From assembly GCF_900177295.1 (NCBI RefSeq), contig NZ_FWZX01000002.1:342124-406123 (forward strand): DNA of 64,000 nt, in the 5' to 3' direction. The notes below the pieces were generated by a model. It saw nothing but the letters and a program-made list of their open reading frames with translations, had not been told where the DNA came from and searched no databases. Of this stretch, positions 42,037-51,326 are shown in pieces. A program made the position numbers and the translations under genes. This DNA is from Tistlia consotensis USBA 355. Its GTDB lineage: Bacteria; Pseudomonadota; Alphaproteobacteria; Kiloniellales; DSM-21159. Every line of letters starts with the position of its first letter. The first letter of the stretch is position 1.

Positions 42037-42562
42037 GCAATCCTCCACTCGTCTTGGGGCGCCGGCTGAGGCCTGTCGCACGCAGCGACAGCAGGCCGAG
42101 CCACTCCAGCAGGGCCAGCAGCGCGACGCCGAGCAGCAGGCCGGTGCCGGCGTAGATCAGGCCCTCGATGGTCAGCGGCACCGCCGGCTGGAAGTTGGCC
42201 ATCGTCGAGTCGGCGATGGTCGGGTCGAAGTGCTGGACGAAGGCGACCGGCCGGCCCAGCGGCGTCGCGATCGAGAAGGCCTCGTAGGCGGCCTGCAGCT
42301 TGTCGAGCGCGTGCAGCGTGGCGCGCGCGCCCTCGACCAGCACGCGGGTGAACTCGCCGCCGTCGGCCTCGGCCTTGGCCAGGTACTCGTCCGGCGACAG
42401 GCCCAGCCTGGCGGCCTCCTCGGTGACCTGGGACAGGTCGGCGCGGGCCTGCGCCAGGCGGCCGGCGAGCTGCTGCTGGTACTGCGCGAAGAAGGCCGGA
42501 AACTGGCTCAGCAGGGCCGCCCCGCCGGCCCCGAAGACGCCGTTGATCACCCGTCCGATCAT
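42026..42562 (-). CDS. DUF2937 family membrane protein
   Basis: 178 aa. An N-terminal hydrophobic region (RVINGVFGAGGAALLSQFPAFF, cited in part), a coiled amphipathic middle (YQQQLAGRLAQARADLSQV) and a C-terminal membrane helix (LIYAGTGLLLGVALLALLEW) match DUF2937, typically an inner-membrane protein of alphaproteobacteria. Function unknown. It follows purF by 52 bp. Confidence 0.85.
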   Translation of the reverse strand: MIGRVINGVFGAGGAALLSQFPAFFAQYQQQLAGRLAQARADLSQVTEEAARLGLSPDEYLAKAEADGGEFTRVLVEGARATLHALDKLQAAYEAFSIATPLGRPVAFVQHFDPTIADSTMANFQPAVPLTIEGLIYAGTGLLLGVALLALLEWLGLLSLRATGLSRRPKTSGGLRAR

Positions 42563-42614
42563 GCCGCTAGGCCTCCCCCGGCCCGGAGCGCACGCCTCTC
42601 GGCCGTCGCCGAGA

Positions 42615-44063
42615 CTAGGCTTCCGCCAGCAGCGACAGCTGCCGTGCGACCTTGCCTTCGCGGTCGGTCAGCCGGGTCGGGTAGTCGCCGGTGAAGCAGG
42701 CGTCGCAGAAGCGCGGCAGCGCCGGATCCCGCCCCGGCTCGCCCATCGCGCGATAGAGACCGTCGAGCGAGATGAAGGCCAGGCTGTCGACGCCGATGTA
42801 GCGGCCCATCTCCTCGACCGTCATCTTCGAGGCGAGCAGCTCCTCGCGCTCCGGCGTGTCGACGCCGTAGAAGCAGGAGTGGGTGGTCGGCGGCGCCGCG
42901 ATGCGCATGTGCACCTCGGTGGCGCCGGCCGAGCGCACCATCTCGACGATCTTGCGCGAGGTCGTGCCGCGGACGATCGAGTCGTCGACCAGCACGACCC
43001 GCTTGCCGGCCAGCTTCGGCCGATTGGCGTTGTGCTTGCGGCGCACGCCGAGGTCGCGGATCTGCTGGGTCGGCTGGATGAAGGTGCGGCCGACGTAGTG
43101 GTTGCGGATGATGCCGAACTCGAAGGGGATGCCGGCCGCCTCGGCGTAGCCCAGCGCCGCCGGCACGCCGGAATCGGGCACCGGCACGATGACGTCGGCC
43201 GGCACGCCGCTCTCGCGCGCCAGCTCGGCGCCGATGCGCTGTCGGGCGTCGTAGATCGAGCGCCCCTCCATGACCGAGTCGGGGCGCGCGAAGTAGATGT
43301 ACTCGAAGATGCAATGGCGCTGGGGCAGGGCCGGGGCGATGCGCCGCGAGGTGATGCCCTCGGCCGAGAGGATGACCATCTCGCCGGGATCGACGTCGCG
43401 CAGGAACTCCGCGCCGATGATGTCGAGCGCGCAGCTCTCCGAGGTCAGGATATAGCCGTCGTTCAGCCGGCCGAGGATCAGCGGCCGGACGCCGAGCGGG
43501 TCGCGCACGCCGATCACCCCCTCGTGGGTCAGGGCGACCAGGGAGTAGGCGCCCTCGACCTGGCGCAGGCTGTCGATCAGCCGGTCGGCGACGCTGCCGG
43601 CCTGGGAGGTCGCGACCAGGTGGATGATCACCTCGGTGTCCATGGTCGACTGGAACAGCGAGCCGCGGCGCACCAGCTCGCGGCGCAGCGCGGCGGCGTT
43701 GGTCAGGTTGCCGTTGTGGCCGAGCGCGAAGCCGCCGAACTCGAGCTCGGCGAACAGCGGCTGGACGTTGCGCAGCACCGTCGCGCCGGTCGTGGCGTAG
43801 CGGTTGTGGCCGATCGCCGCATAACCCTGCAGCTTGGCCGTCTCGCGCTCGTCCGAGAAGACTTCGCTGACCAGCCCGAGGGCGCGGTGGGCATGGAACT
43901 GCTGGCCGTCGAAGCAGACCAGGCCGGCGGCCTCCTGCCCGCGGTGCTGCAGGGCGTGGAGCCCCAGCGCGGTCAGCGTTCCCGAGTCCGGGACGCCGAA
44001 GATCCCGAATACGCCGCACTCTTCGTGCAGCTTGTCGTCGTCGAAGGGATTGCTCGTGATCAT
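42615..44063 (-). CDS. purF: Amidophosphoribosyltransferase PurF
   Basis: 482 aa. A 15-residue propeptide precedes the N-terminal nucleophile in EECGVFGIFG, so it must be processed. The Ntn glutaminase domain is followed by the phosphoribosyltransferase loop VVLVDDSIVRGTTS. Cysteines in RHCIFEY, HSCFYGVD and FCDACFTG match the four [4Fe-4S] ligands of the Bacillus-type enzyme. It catalyses the first committed step of purine synthesis. ATGA overlap with cvpA. Confidence 0.97.
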   Translation of the reverse strand: MITSNPFDDDKLHEECGVFGIFGVPDSGTLTALGLHALQHRGQEAAGLVCFDGQQFHAHRALGLVSEVFSDERETAKLQGYAAIGHNRYATTGATVLRNVQPLFAELEFGGFALGHNGNLTNAAALRRELVRRGSLFQSTMDTEVIIHLVATSQAGSVADRLIDSLRQVEGAYSLVALTHEGVIGVRDPLGVRPLILGRLNDGYILTSESCALDIIGAEFLRDVDPGEMVILSAEGITSRRIAPALPQRHCIFEYIYFARPDSVMEGRSIYDARQRIGAELARESGVPADVIVPVPDSGVPAALGYAEAAGIPFEFGIIRNHYVGRTFIQPTQQIRDLGVRRKHNANRPKLAGKRVVLVDDSIVRGTTSRKIVEMVRSAGATEVHMRIAAPPTTHSCFYGVDTPEREELLASKMTVEEMGRYIGVDSLAFISLDGLYRAMGEPGRDPALPRFCDACFTGDYPTRLTDREGKVARQLSLLAEA

Positions 44064-44725
44064 TGGCTTGTTCCGGGGGCTGGGTCCTGGCCGACCGACT
44101 CGAAGAGCTGCTGCATCTGCCGCCGCGGGCCCTCCTTATAACCGGTCGCGTCGTCCTTTGCAGCTTCGTTGCCCGTGGCCTGGGGCCGCGCCTGGCCGGA
44201 GCCGGCTGGCTCGGCCGGCGCCGGCGGCAGGTTCCAGCCCAGCGAGTCCGGGGCCAGCGAGCGCAGCGCGGCGGCGCCGGCCTCGACCAGCGGCCGCGAG
44301 CGCGCCTCGCGGATCCAGGCGGGATGCTCGGCCGGCGGCAGCAGCCAGTTCAGCACCAGCCAGGCGACGCAGACGATGACCGCGCCGCGCAGCAGGCCGA
44401 AGACGAAGCCGAGCGAGCGGTCGAGTGCGCCGAGGCTGGAATCCTGGACGCGCTTGGAGACCATCCGCGAGATCACGGTCAGCACGATCAGGGTCAGGAG
44501 GAAGACCACGACCCCGGCGACGATGTCGGCGATCAGCGGGATCGCGATCAGCTGGCGCGAGACCGACTGGGCCGGCAGGAAGAAATAGAGCGTCGCCAGC
44601 GCAGCGCCGATCCAGGCGGCGATCGCCAGTACCTCGTGGACCAGCCCGCGGAAGAAGGCGAGGCCGGCGGAGACCAGCAGCACGGCGATGACGATGACGT
44701 CGGCGGCGTTGATGGGAAGGTTCAT
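44060..44725 (-). CDS. cvpA: CvpA family protein
   Basis: 221 aa. Four membrane segments (ADVIVIAVLLVSAGLAFFRG, AIAAWIGAALATLYFF, IVAGVVVFLLTLIVLTVI, LGFVFGLLRGAVIVCVAWLV) and the conserved RG in FFRGLVHEVL. The hydrophilic C-terminus is Pro/Gln/Ala-rich. CvpA is required for colicin V production and stress tolerance and is typically next to purF. It sits between radA and purF here. Confidence 0.93.
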   Translation of the reverse strand: MNLPINAADVIVIAVLLVSAGLAFFRGLVHEVLAIAAWIGAALATLYFFLPAQSVSRQLIAIPLIADIVAGVVVFLLTLIVLTVISRMVSKRVQDSSLGALDRSLGFVFGLLRGAVIVCVAWLVLNWLLPPAEHPAWIREARSRPLVEAGAAALRSLAPDSLGWNLPPAPAEPAGSGQARPQATGNEAAKDDATGYKEGPRRQMQQLFESVGQDPAPGTSQ

Positions 44726-44741
44726 CGATTCCTGGCCGGGG

Positions 44742-46205
44742 TCATGCGTGGCGCCTCATGGGCGCGCCCGGCGAGACGCTAGATAGGGTCTCGACGAGCT
44801 CCTGCAAATGGCCGATCTCGACGGTCTCCAATGCGCCCTCCGCAGAGGCGCGCTGGGGCGCCTGTGCGCCGGCCTCGCGCGCCTTGCCGCGGCGCGGCGG
44901 CAGGAAGGCACGCTCGAAGCCCAGCTTGGCCGCCTCCTTCAGGCGCTGCTCGGCCTGGCTGACCGCGCGCACCTCGCCGGCCAGGCCGATCTCGCCGAAC
45001 ACCACGGACTCGGCCGGCACCGGCCGGTCGAACAGCGCCGAGACCAGGGCCGCGGCGACCGCGAGGTCGGCGGCCGGCTCGGAGATCCTGAGGCCGCCGG
45101 CGACGTTGAGGTAGACGTCCTGGCCGGCGAAGCTGAGCCCGCAGCGCGCCTCGAGCACCGCCAGCACCATGGCGAGCCGTCCGGAATCCCAGCCGACCAC
45201 GGCGCGCCGCGGGGTGCCGAGCGAGGAGGGCGCGACCAGCGCCTGGATCTCGACCAGCACCGGGCGCGTGCCCTCCAGGCCGGCGAAGACGCTGGCGCCG
45301 GAGACCTCGCCGTGGCGCTCGGCCAGGAACAGGGCCGAGGGGTTGGCGACCTCCATCAGGCCGCGCTCGGTCATCTCGAAGACGCCGATCTCGTCGGTCG
45401 GCCCGAAGCGGTTCTTGGTGGTGCGCAGGATGCGGAACTGGTGGCCGCGCTCGCCCTCGAAGGTCAGCACCGCGTCGACCATGTGCTCCAGCACCTTGGG
45501 GCCGGCGATCATGCCCTCCTTGGTGACGTGGCCGACCAGCAGCAGCACGAAGCCGCGGGCCTTGGCCAGGCGGATCAGCTCCTGGGCGCTGGCGCGCACC
45601 TGGGAGACCGTGCCGGGCGCCGATTCCAGCGAGTCGACGAACATCGTCTGGATCGAATCGATGACCACGACGGCCGGACCGTCGGCATGGTCGAGCGCCT
45701 CGACCAGGTCGCGCACCGAGGTCGCCGAGGCCAGCTCGACCGGCGCCGCGGTGACGCCGAGCCGCTGGGCGCGCAGCCGCACCTGGTCGATCGCCTCCTC
45801 GCCCGAGACATAGGCGCAGGCGCGGCCGCTGCGCGCGGCCAGCGCCGCGGCGGCCTGCAGCAGCAGGGTCGACTTGCCGATGCCGGGGTCGCCGCCGACC
45901 AGCACGGCAGAGCCGGGCACCAGGCCGCCGCCGGTGACGCGGTCGAACTCGGCCATGCCGGTGACCCGGCGCGGCACCGGCGCGCCCTCGCCCTCGAGCC
46001 CGACGAAGGCGATCCGCTGGCCCTTGCCGCGGGCCCCGCTGCGGTTTCCGGACGGGCGCGCGCCGAGACCGCCGGGCGCCGCGCCGCCGCCGGACAGCTC
46101 CTCGACCAGGGTGTTCCAGGCGCCGCAGGCCTCGCAGCGGCCCGCCCACTTCGGGAAGACCGATCCGCAGGACTGGCAGACGTACTCGGAACGAGGCTTG
46201 GCCAG
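44742..46205 (-). CDS. radA: DNA repair protein RadA
   Basis: 487 aa from a proposed CTG start at 46205. Zinc finger CQSCGSVFPKWAGRCEACG, Walker A GGDPGIGKSTLLL, the RadA-specific KNRFG and the Lon-like C-terminal domain with QDVYLNVAGGL. It promotes branch migration in homologous recombination. The homologous N-terminus (M-AKPRS-type) coincides with the Leu codon CTG, preceded by GGGAGG nine bases upstream. No ATG, GTG or TTG occurs in frame nearby. Confidence 0.92.
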   Translation of the reverse strand: MAKPRSEYVCQSCGSVFPKWAGRCEACGAWNTLVEELSGGGAAPGGLGARPSGNRSGARGKGQRIAFVGLEGEGAPVPRRVTGMAEFDRVTGGGLVPGSAVLVGGDPGIGKSTLLLQAAAALAARSGRACAYVSGEEAIDQVRLRAQRLGVTAAPVELASATSVRDLVEALDHADGPAVVVIDSIQTMFVDSLESAPGTVSQVRASAQELIRLAKARGFVLLLVGHVTKEGMIAGPKVLEHMVDAVLTFEGERGHQFRILRTTKNRFGPTDEIGVFEMTERGLMEVANPSALFLAERHGEVSGASVFAGLEGTRPVLVEIQALVAPSSLGTPRRAVVGWDSGRLAMVLAVLEARCGLSFAGQDVYLNVAGGLRISEPAADLAVAAALVSALFDRPVPAESVVFGEIGLAGEVRAVSQAEQRLKEAAKLGFERAFLPPRRGKAREAGAQAPQRASAEGALETVEIGHLQELVETLSSVSPGAPMRRHA

Positions 46206-46291
46206 CGCCTTGGCCCTCCCGGCTCGGGTCCTCGCGTCGGCCGGCCGCCTGCCGGCCCAGGGCGAAGCACCCTCAATGAACGACGAACGTC

Positions 46292-47113
46292 CTAGGCGAA
46301 GTGGTCCTGCAGCGGAATGTCGATCGGCCCTTCGTCGGTGCCGTGGATGAACTGCTCGACGTAGGGGTTGCCCGAGCGGTCGATCTCGGCCGTCGGGCCG
46401 TTCCACACGATCCTGCCCTTGTACAGCATCGCCATCCGAGTCGAGATGCGCCGCGCGCTCGCCATGTCGTGGGTGATCGACAGGCCGGTGGCGCCGAGCT
46501 TGCTGGTCAGCTTGACGATCAGCTTGTCGATGATGTGGCCCATGATCGGGTCGAGGCCGGTGGTCGGCTCGTCGAAGAAGATGATCTCGGGGCTGGTCGC
46601 GATGGCGCGGGCGAGCCCGACGCGCTTGCGCATGCCGCCCGACAGCTCGGCCGGATAGAGCTCGCCGACCCTGGGCTCCAGGCCGACGTCGGCGAGCCGC
46701 CTGTCGGCGAGCTTGCGGGCCTCGGCGCGCTTCATCTCCTTGGCCTGGATCAGCCCGAAGGCGACGTTCTCCCAGACCGGCAGGGAGTCGAAGAGCGCGG
46801 CCGACTGGAACAGCATGCCGAACTTGCGGCGCACCCGGTCCATCTCGCGCTCGGACAGGCCGACCGTCTCCTCGCCGTCGACCTGGATCGAGCCGGCCTC
46901 CGGGGTCAGCAGGCCCAGGATGCACTTCAGCAGCACCGACTTGCCGGTGCCCGAGCCGCCGATCACGACCAGCGACTCGCCGGGCGCGATCTCGAGGTCG
47001 ACGCCGTCGAGCACGACGTTGCTGCCGAAGGCCTTCTTCAGGCCGCGGATCCGGATCTTCGGCGTGGTGCCGCCGGGGGCGCGCGGGGCGGGTGCTCGCG
47101 GGTCGGGGCTCAT
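46292..47113 (-). CDS. mlaF: MlaF-type ABC transporter ATPase
   Basis: 273 aa. Walker A GGSGTGKSVLL, Q-loop FQSAALFDSL, signature LSGGMRKRVGLARA, Walker B IIFFDEPTTGLDP and the switch histidine THD. The C-terminal extension and its pairing with an MlaE permease (ATGA overlap) identify the maintenance-of-lipid-asymmetry ATPase. The MlaD substrate-binding gene is not in this window. Confidence 0.93.
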   Translation of the reverse strand: MSPDPRAPAPRAPGGTTPKIRIRGLKKAFGSNVVLDGVDLEIAPGESLVVIGGSGTGKSVLLKCILGLLTPEAGSIQVDGEETVGLSEREMDRVRRKFGMLFQSAALFDSLPVWENVAFGLIQAKEMKRAEARKLADRRLADVGLEPRVGELYPAELSGGMRKRVGLARAIATSPEIIFFDEPTTGLDPIMGHIIDKLIVKLTSKLGATGLSITHDMASARRISTRMAMLYKGRIVWNGPTAEIDRSGNPYVEQFIHGTDEGPIDIPLQDHFA

Positions 47114-47898
47114 CGGGCGAAGAACAGCTCGGTGATGATGTAGTTGAACGACAGGATCAGGATCGAGGCCGAGACCACGGCGTTGGTCGTCGCCTGGCCG
47201 ACGCCCTGGGCGCCGCCCTTCGAGTTGTAGCCGTGGTAGCAGCCCATCAGGGTGATGATGAAGCCGAAGACCGCGGCCTTGACCAGGCCGGAGAAGACGT
47301 CCTGGAAGATCAGGAAGTCGAGGGTGTTCTTGATGTAGGTGTCGGGGTTGAAGCCGAGCTTGTAGATCGACACCAGGTAGCCGCCGAAGATGCCGATGAT
47401 GTCGGCGACCAGCACCAGCATGGGCAGGGTCACGACGCCGGCGATCAGGCGCGGTGCGACCAGGTACTTGAAGGGGTTGGTCGCCAGCGTCACCAGGGCG
47501 TCGATCTGCTCGGTGACCCGCATCGTGCCGATCTCGGCGGCCATGGCGGCGCCGATGCGCCCGGCGACCATCAGGCTGGCCAGCACCGGCCCGAGCTCGC
47601 GGGTGATCGAGACGACGACGACGTTGGGGATCGCGCTCTCGGCCGAGAAGCGCGCGAAGCCGGTGTAGCTCTGCAGCGCCAGCACCATGCCGGTGAAGAT
47701 CGCGGTCAGGCCGACGACCGGCAGCGAGTAGTAGCCGATCTCGATCATCTGCCGGACGATCAGCCGGCCGAAGAACGGCGGGCGAAAGCAGTGGCTGAGC
47801 GCCTGCGAGGCGAACATCACCAGGCGCCCGGTGACCGCCAGGAAAGCCAGGAAGGCCCGGCCGAGCGGCTGGATCACCGGGACCACGGGCTCAGCCAT
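47110..47898 (-). CDS. mlaE: MlaE-type lipid ABC permease
   Basis: 262 aa. Five membrane helices and the family core VVVSITRELGPVLASLMVAGRIGAAMAAEIGTM (cited in part), then TEQIDALVTLATNPFKYLV. With MlaF it forms the inner-membrane phospholipid transporter that maintains outer-membrane asymmetry. ATG 47898 overlaps the alr stop by 8 bp. Confidence 0.95.
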   Translation of the reverse strand: MAEPVVPVIQPLGRAFLAFLAVTGRLVMFASQALSHCFRPPFFGRLIVRQMIEIGYYSLPVVGLTAIFTGMVLALQSYTGFARFSAESAIPNVVVVSITRELGPVLASLMVAGRIGAAMAAEIGTMRVTEQIDALVTLATNPFKYLVAPRLIAGVVTLPMLVLVADIIGIFGGYLVSIYKLGFNPDTYIKNTLDFLIFQDVFSGLVKAAVFGFIITLMGCYHGYNSKGGAQGVGQATTNAVVSASILILSFNYIITELFFAR

Positions 47899-49039
47899 GC
47901 CGGTAGACCCGCCGGTAGCGCCCGCCCAGCGAGGTCAGCACCTCGTAGCCGATCGTGCCGGCCGCCGCGGCCAGGGCGTCGACGTCCTGGCCGGGCCCCA
48001 GCAGGTCCACGAAGCTGCCGACCGGCGGCGCCTCGGCGAGGTCGGTTACGTCGAGCGTGATCAGATCCATCGATACCCGGCCCACCAGCGGCACGGCGAC
48101 GGCCGCACCCTTCTCCCGCGCCTCGACCCAGGCCCTGCCCCGCCCGGACAGCGATCGCAGGAAGCCGTCGGCATAGCCCAGTCCGACGGTCGCGACCACC
48201 GTGCGCCGCTCGGCGCGGAAGGCGGCACCGTATCCGACGCTCCTGGGGGGGTCAATAACCCGGACCTGCAGGATTCTGCCTTGCAGTCGAACCACTTGCG
48301 CCATCGGGTTGGGCTGTCCCGGGGTCGGATTGACGCCGTAGAGCGCAGCGCCCGGGCGCAGCAGGTCGAAGCGGTACGCTGGGCCGAGGAAGCTGCCCGG
48401 CGAGTTGGCGAGGCAGGCCTTCATGGCCGGCAGGCGCTCGCGCGCGGCGCGAAAGGCCTCGAGCTGCTCGCGGTTCAGGGGATGGTCCGGCTCGTCGCCG
48501 CTGGCCAGGTGGCTGATCAGGTAGGCGACCGAGACGCCGGCCAGGCGCTCGGGCTCGGCGGCCAGGGTCGCCAGCTCGTCGGCCGGCAGGCCGAGCCGGC
48601 TCATTCCGGTGTCGACGTGCAGGCAGGCCGGCAGGGCGCGGCCTTCCGCCGCGGCCAGGCGGCCCCAGCGCTTGATCTCCTGCAGCGAGTTGAGCACCGG
48701 CCGGATGCCGGCGGCGAGGTAGTCGCGCTCGGCGCCGGCGCCGAACAGGCCGCCCAGCACGTAGACCTCGGACTCGGCCGGCAGCACCCGGCGCAGGGTC
48801 AGCGCCTCGTCGGGCAGCGCGACGAAGAAGATCCGGGCGCCGGCCTGCCAGAGCGCCGGTGCCGCGCGCTCGGCGCCCAGGCCGTAGGCGTCGGCCTTGA
48901 CCACGGCGGCGACGGCTATGCCGTCGGCCTCCTCGACCAGGCGCCGATAGTTCGCCTGGAGCGCCCCCAGGTCGACGGTCAGGATGCCGCCCGCCAGGTG
49001 TTCCGGCCGCGCCGCCGCGGCTTCGCTGTCAGCGGACAT
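47891..49039 (-). CDS. alr: Alanine racemase
   Basis: 382 aa. The PLP lysine is in VVKADAYGLGA (residue ~48). The conserved catalytic-tyrosine region is SVGYGAAFRA, and RPGAALYGVNP and GRVSMDLITLDV are in place. It supplies D-alanine for peptidoglycan. ATG 49039 overlaps the dnaB stop by 11 bp. It fits the alphaproteobacterial dnaB-alr-mlaE order. Confidence 0.96.
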   Translation of the reverse strand: MSADSEAAAARPEHLAGGILTVDLGALQANYRRLVEEADGIAVAAVVKADAYGLGAERAAPALWQAGARIFFVALPDEALTLRRVLPAESEVYVLGGLFGAGAERDYLAAGIRPVLNSLQEIKRWGRLAAAEGRALPACLHVDTGMSRLGLPADELATLAAEPERLAGVSVAYLISHLASGDEPDHPLNREQLEAFRAARERLPAMKACLANSPGSFLGPAYRFDLLRPGAALYGVNPTPGQPNPMAQVVRLQGRILQVRVIDPPRSVGYGAAFRAERRTVVATVGLGYADGFLRSLSGRGRAWVEAREKGAAVAVPLVGRVSMDLITLDVTDLAEAPPVGSFVDLLGPGQDVDALAAAAGTIGYEVLTSLGGRYRRVYRHG

Positions 49040-50540
49040 CCGGCAGATGGTCGTCCGGGACGTAGTCGCCGAAGCGCGTGGTGTTGCCGTCGAAGGTCAG
49101 CTTGCGGCTGCCGATCGGGCCGTGGCGCTGCTTGGCGACGATCACCTCGCCCAGGCCGTAGGCCTCCTCGCAGCGCTGCTGCCAGTGGGAATAGCGCTCC
49201 TGGTACTTGTCCTCGGCCTCGTTCTCGCGCCGCTGCGGCTCGGCACGCTCCAGATAGTACTGCTCGCGGAACACGAACATGACGACGTCGGCGTCCTGCT
49301 CGATCGAGCCCGACTCGCGCAGGTCGGAGAGCTGCGGGCGCTTGTCCTCGCGCTGCTCGACGGCGCGGCTGAGCTGGGAGAGCGCCAGCACCGGCACGTT
49401 GAGCTCCTTGGCGATGGCCTTGAGGCCGCGGGTGATCTCGGAGACCTCGTTGACCCGGTTCTCGGCGCGGCTGCCGCCCGGCGGGGACATGAGCTGCAGG
49501 TAGTCGACGACGATCAGCGACAGGCCCTGCTGGCGCTTCAGGCGCCGCGCCCGGGTGCGCATCGCCGAGACCGAGATCGCCGGCGTGTCGTCGATGTAGA
49601 GCCGGATCGTCGAGAGCCGCCGGCTGACGTCGACGACCTTCTCGAAGTCCTCGCGGGAGATGTCGCCGCGCCTCAGCGAGTCGGAGCGCACCTCGCTCTG
49701 CTCGGACAGGATGCGGCTGGCCAGCTGCTCGGCCGACATTTCCAGCGAGAAGAAGGCGACGGTCTCCGGCTCCTCGATCTCGCTGCCGTCGGCGGCGCGC
49801 TCCAGGCGCCGCGAGGCCGCGACCTTGAAGGCGATGTTGGTCGCCAGCGCCGTCTTGCCCATCGAGGGGCGGCCGGCGAGGATCAGCAGGTCCGAGCTGT
49901 GCAGGCCGCCGAGCAGGGCGTCGAGGTCGCGGAAGCCGGTCGCGACGCCGGCGATCTTGCCGTCGCGCTTGTAGGCCGCCTCGGTCAGCTCGATAGCCTC
50001 GCGCAGGGCGGTCTTGAACTCCTTCAGGCCGCCCTCGGTCTGGCCGGTCTCGGCGAGGCGGTAGAGCCGCTCCTCGGCGAGCTCGATCTGCTGCGGCGCG
50101 CCGAGCTCCAGGTCGTGGCGGTAGGCCTCGTTGACCACGTCCTCGCCGAGGTCGATCAGCTGCCGGCGCAGGTAGAGGTCGTAGACGATGCGGCCGTAGT
50201 GGCGCACGTCGACGATGTTGACGTAGTTGGCCGCCAGCTCCGCGAGGTACTGGGAGCCGCCGACCTGGGCCAGGTCGCCGTCCTGGTCGAACTTGTTCTT
50301 CAGGGTGACCGCGGTCGCCAGCTGGCCGCGCTCGATCAGGATGCCGCAGGCCTCGTAGATGCGGCCGTGCGCCTGGTCGGCGAAATGGTCGGCCTGCAGG
50401 AAGTCGCTGACCTTCTCGTAGGCCAGGTTGTTGGCCAGGATCGCGGCCAGCAACGCTTGTTCGGCTTCCGTGTTGGCCGGCGGCAGGCGGCTGCCGAACT
50501 CGGGCTCGTCGGAGGAGAGGGCGGCAAGGGCGCTGTTCAT
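49029..50540 (-). CDS. dnaB: Replicative DNA helicase DnaB
   Basis: 503 aa. N-terminal DnaG-interaction domain (NTEAEQALLAAILANNLAYEKV, cited in part), RecA-type motor with Walker A GRPSMGKTALA, Walker B LIVVDYLQLM and the DnaB H3 motif LSQLSRAVEQREDKRP. No intein. It unwinds DNA ahead of the replication fork. First gene of the nine-gene minus run. The 259 bp upstream (50541-50799) hold the divergent promoter region, where no motif is convincing. Confidence 0.97.
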   Translation of the reverse strand: MNSALAALSSDEPEFGSRLPPANTEAEQALLAAILANNLAYEKVSDFLQADHFADQAHGRIYEACGILIERGQLATAVTLKNKFDQDGDLAQVGGSQYLAELAANYVNIVDVRHYGRIVYDLYLRRQLIDLGEDVVNEAYRHDLELGAPQQIELAEERLYRLAETGQTEGGLKEFKTALREAIELTEAAYKRDGKIAGVATGFRDLDALLGGLHSSDLLILAGRPSMGKTALATNIAFKVAASRRLERAADGSEIEEPETVAFFSLEMSAEQLASRILSEQSEVRSDSLRRGDISREDFEKVVDVSRRLSTIRLYIDDTPAISVSAMRTRARRLKRQQGLSLIVVDYLQLMSPPGGSRAENRVNEVSEITRGLKAIAKELNVPVLALSQLSRAVEQREDKRPQLSDLRESGSIEQDADVVMFVFREQYYLERAEPQRRENEAEDKYQERYSHWQQRCEEAYGLGEVIVAKQRHGPIGSRKLTFDGNTTRFGDYVPDDHLPDVR

Positions 50541-50799
50541 CTGGGTCGCTTGGGCTTTCGCGATGGGCGTGGGTCGATGCGCAGCCTAGTCGGAGCGGTG
50601 CCGCCCCGTCGTCCCTGCCGTGACGATTTAATTGCGTGGACAAGGTGGATAGCGGGAGCAAACGCCGCAAGCCCGCAGCCTAGGCCGATTCTCGCCGGAC
50701 GGTCCAGGTTTGTTCCCTCGGCTGCGCGGCTTGCCGCAGGCCGGAACGGCCCTGCCTCCCGCTCGTTGCCCGGCCGTCTTGCCGAGCAGGAGAGAGTGG

Positions 50800-51204
50800 A
50801 TGACGGAGCTACGCAGGACGCTTGCCGCGCTGGCCGTCGCGCTGGCGGCGATCGGGGCCTCGCCGGCGCTGGCCGACATGTTCGCCGACTGGGACGCCAA
50901 CGGTGACGGTGTCGTCTCGCGCGACGAGTTCCACGAGGGCATGGGCGCCATCGGCGTCTACCGGCGCTGGGACGCCAACCACGACGGCATCCTCTCCGAC
51001 GACGAGTTCCGGGCGGCCTGGGGCCGGCCCGGCGCGGAGGTCGAGGTGCCGCCGCCGCCGATGCCGAAGGACGAGGCGACGAAGCGCGGCGTCCTCGAGC
51101 GCGGCTACTTCGACCGCTACGACGCCAACCACGACGGCCTGCTGGAGCGCCCGGAGTTCGAGCGCTTCGAGCGGATGGTGGCGCGCGAGCACTGGTTCCG
51201 CTGA
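50800..51204 (+). CDS. Secreted EF-hand calcium-binding protein
   Basis: 134 aa. A signal peptide (RTLAALAVALAAIGASPALA, cut near ALA-DM) is followed by three EF-hand loops: DWDANGDGVVSRDEF, RWDANHDGILSDDEF and RYDANHDGLLERPEF. These give a small periplasmic calcium-binding protein. ATG 50800 follows AGGAGAGAG. It lies 122 bp before the omptin gene on the same strand; a calcium link to that protease or to the outer membrane is possible. Confidence 0.88.
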   Translation: MTELRRTLAALAVALAAIGASPALADMFADWDANGDGVVSRDEFHEGMGAIGVYRRWDANHDGILSDDEFRAAWGRPGAEVEVPPPPMPKDEATKRGVLERGYFDRYDANHDGLLERPEFERFERMVAREHWFR

Positions 51205-51326
51205 CGGCCGCCCGGGCGCTCGCTCGTCCCCGCTGCCCGCCCTCTCGCGCCGCCGCGCGGGTGGCCGAAGAGCCGCAGACCGCCTAGTCTGGTCGCGGGC
51301 ATCGTCAGGGAGGGGAGGGGGACGAC

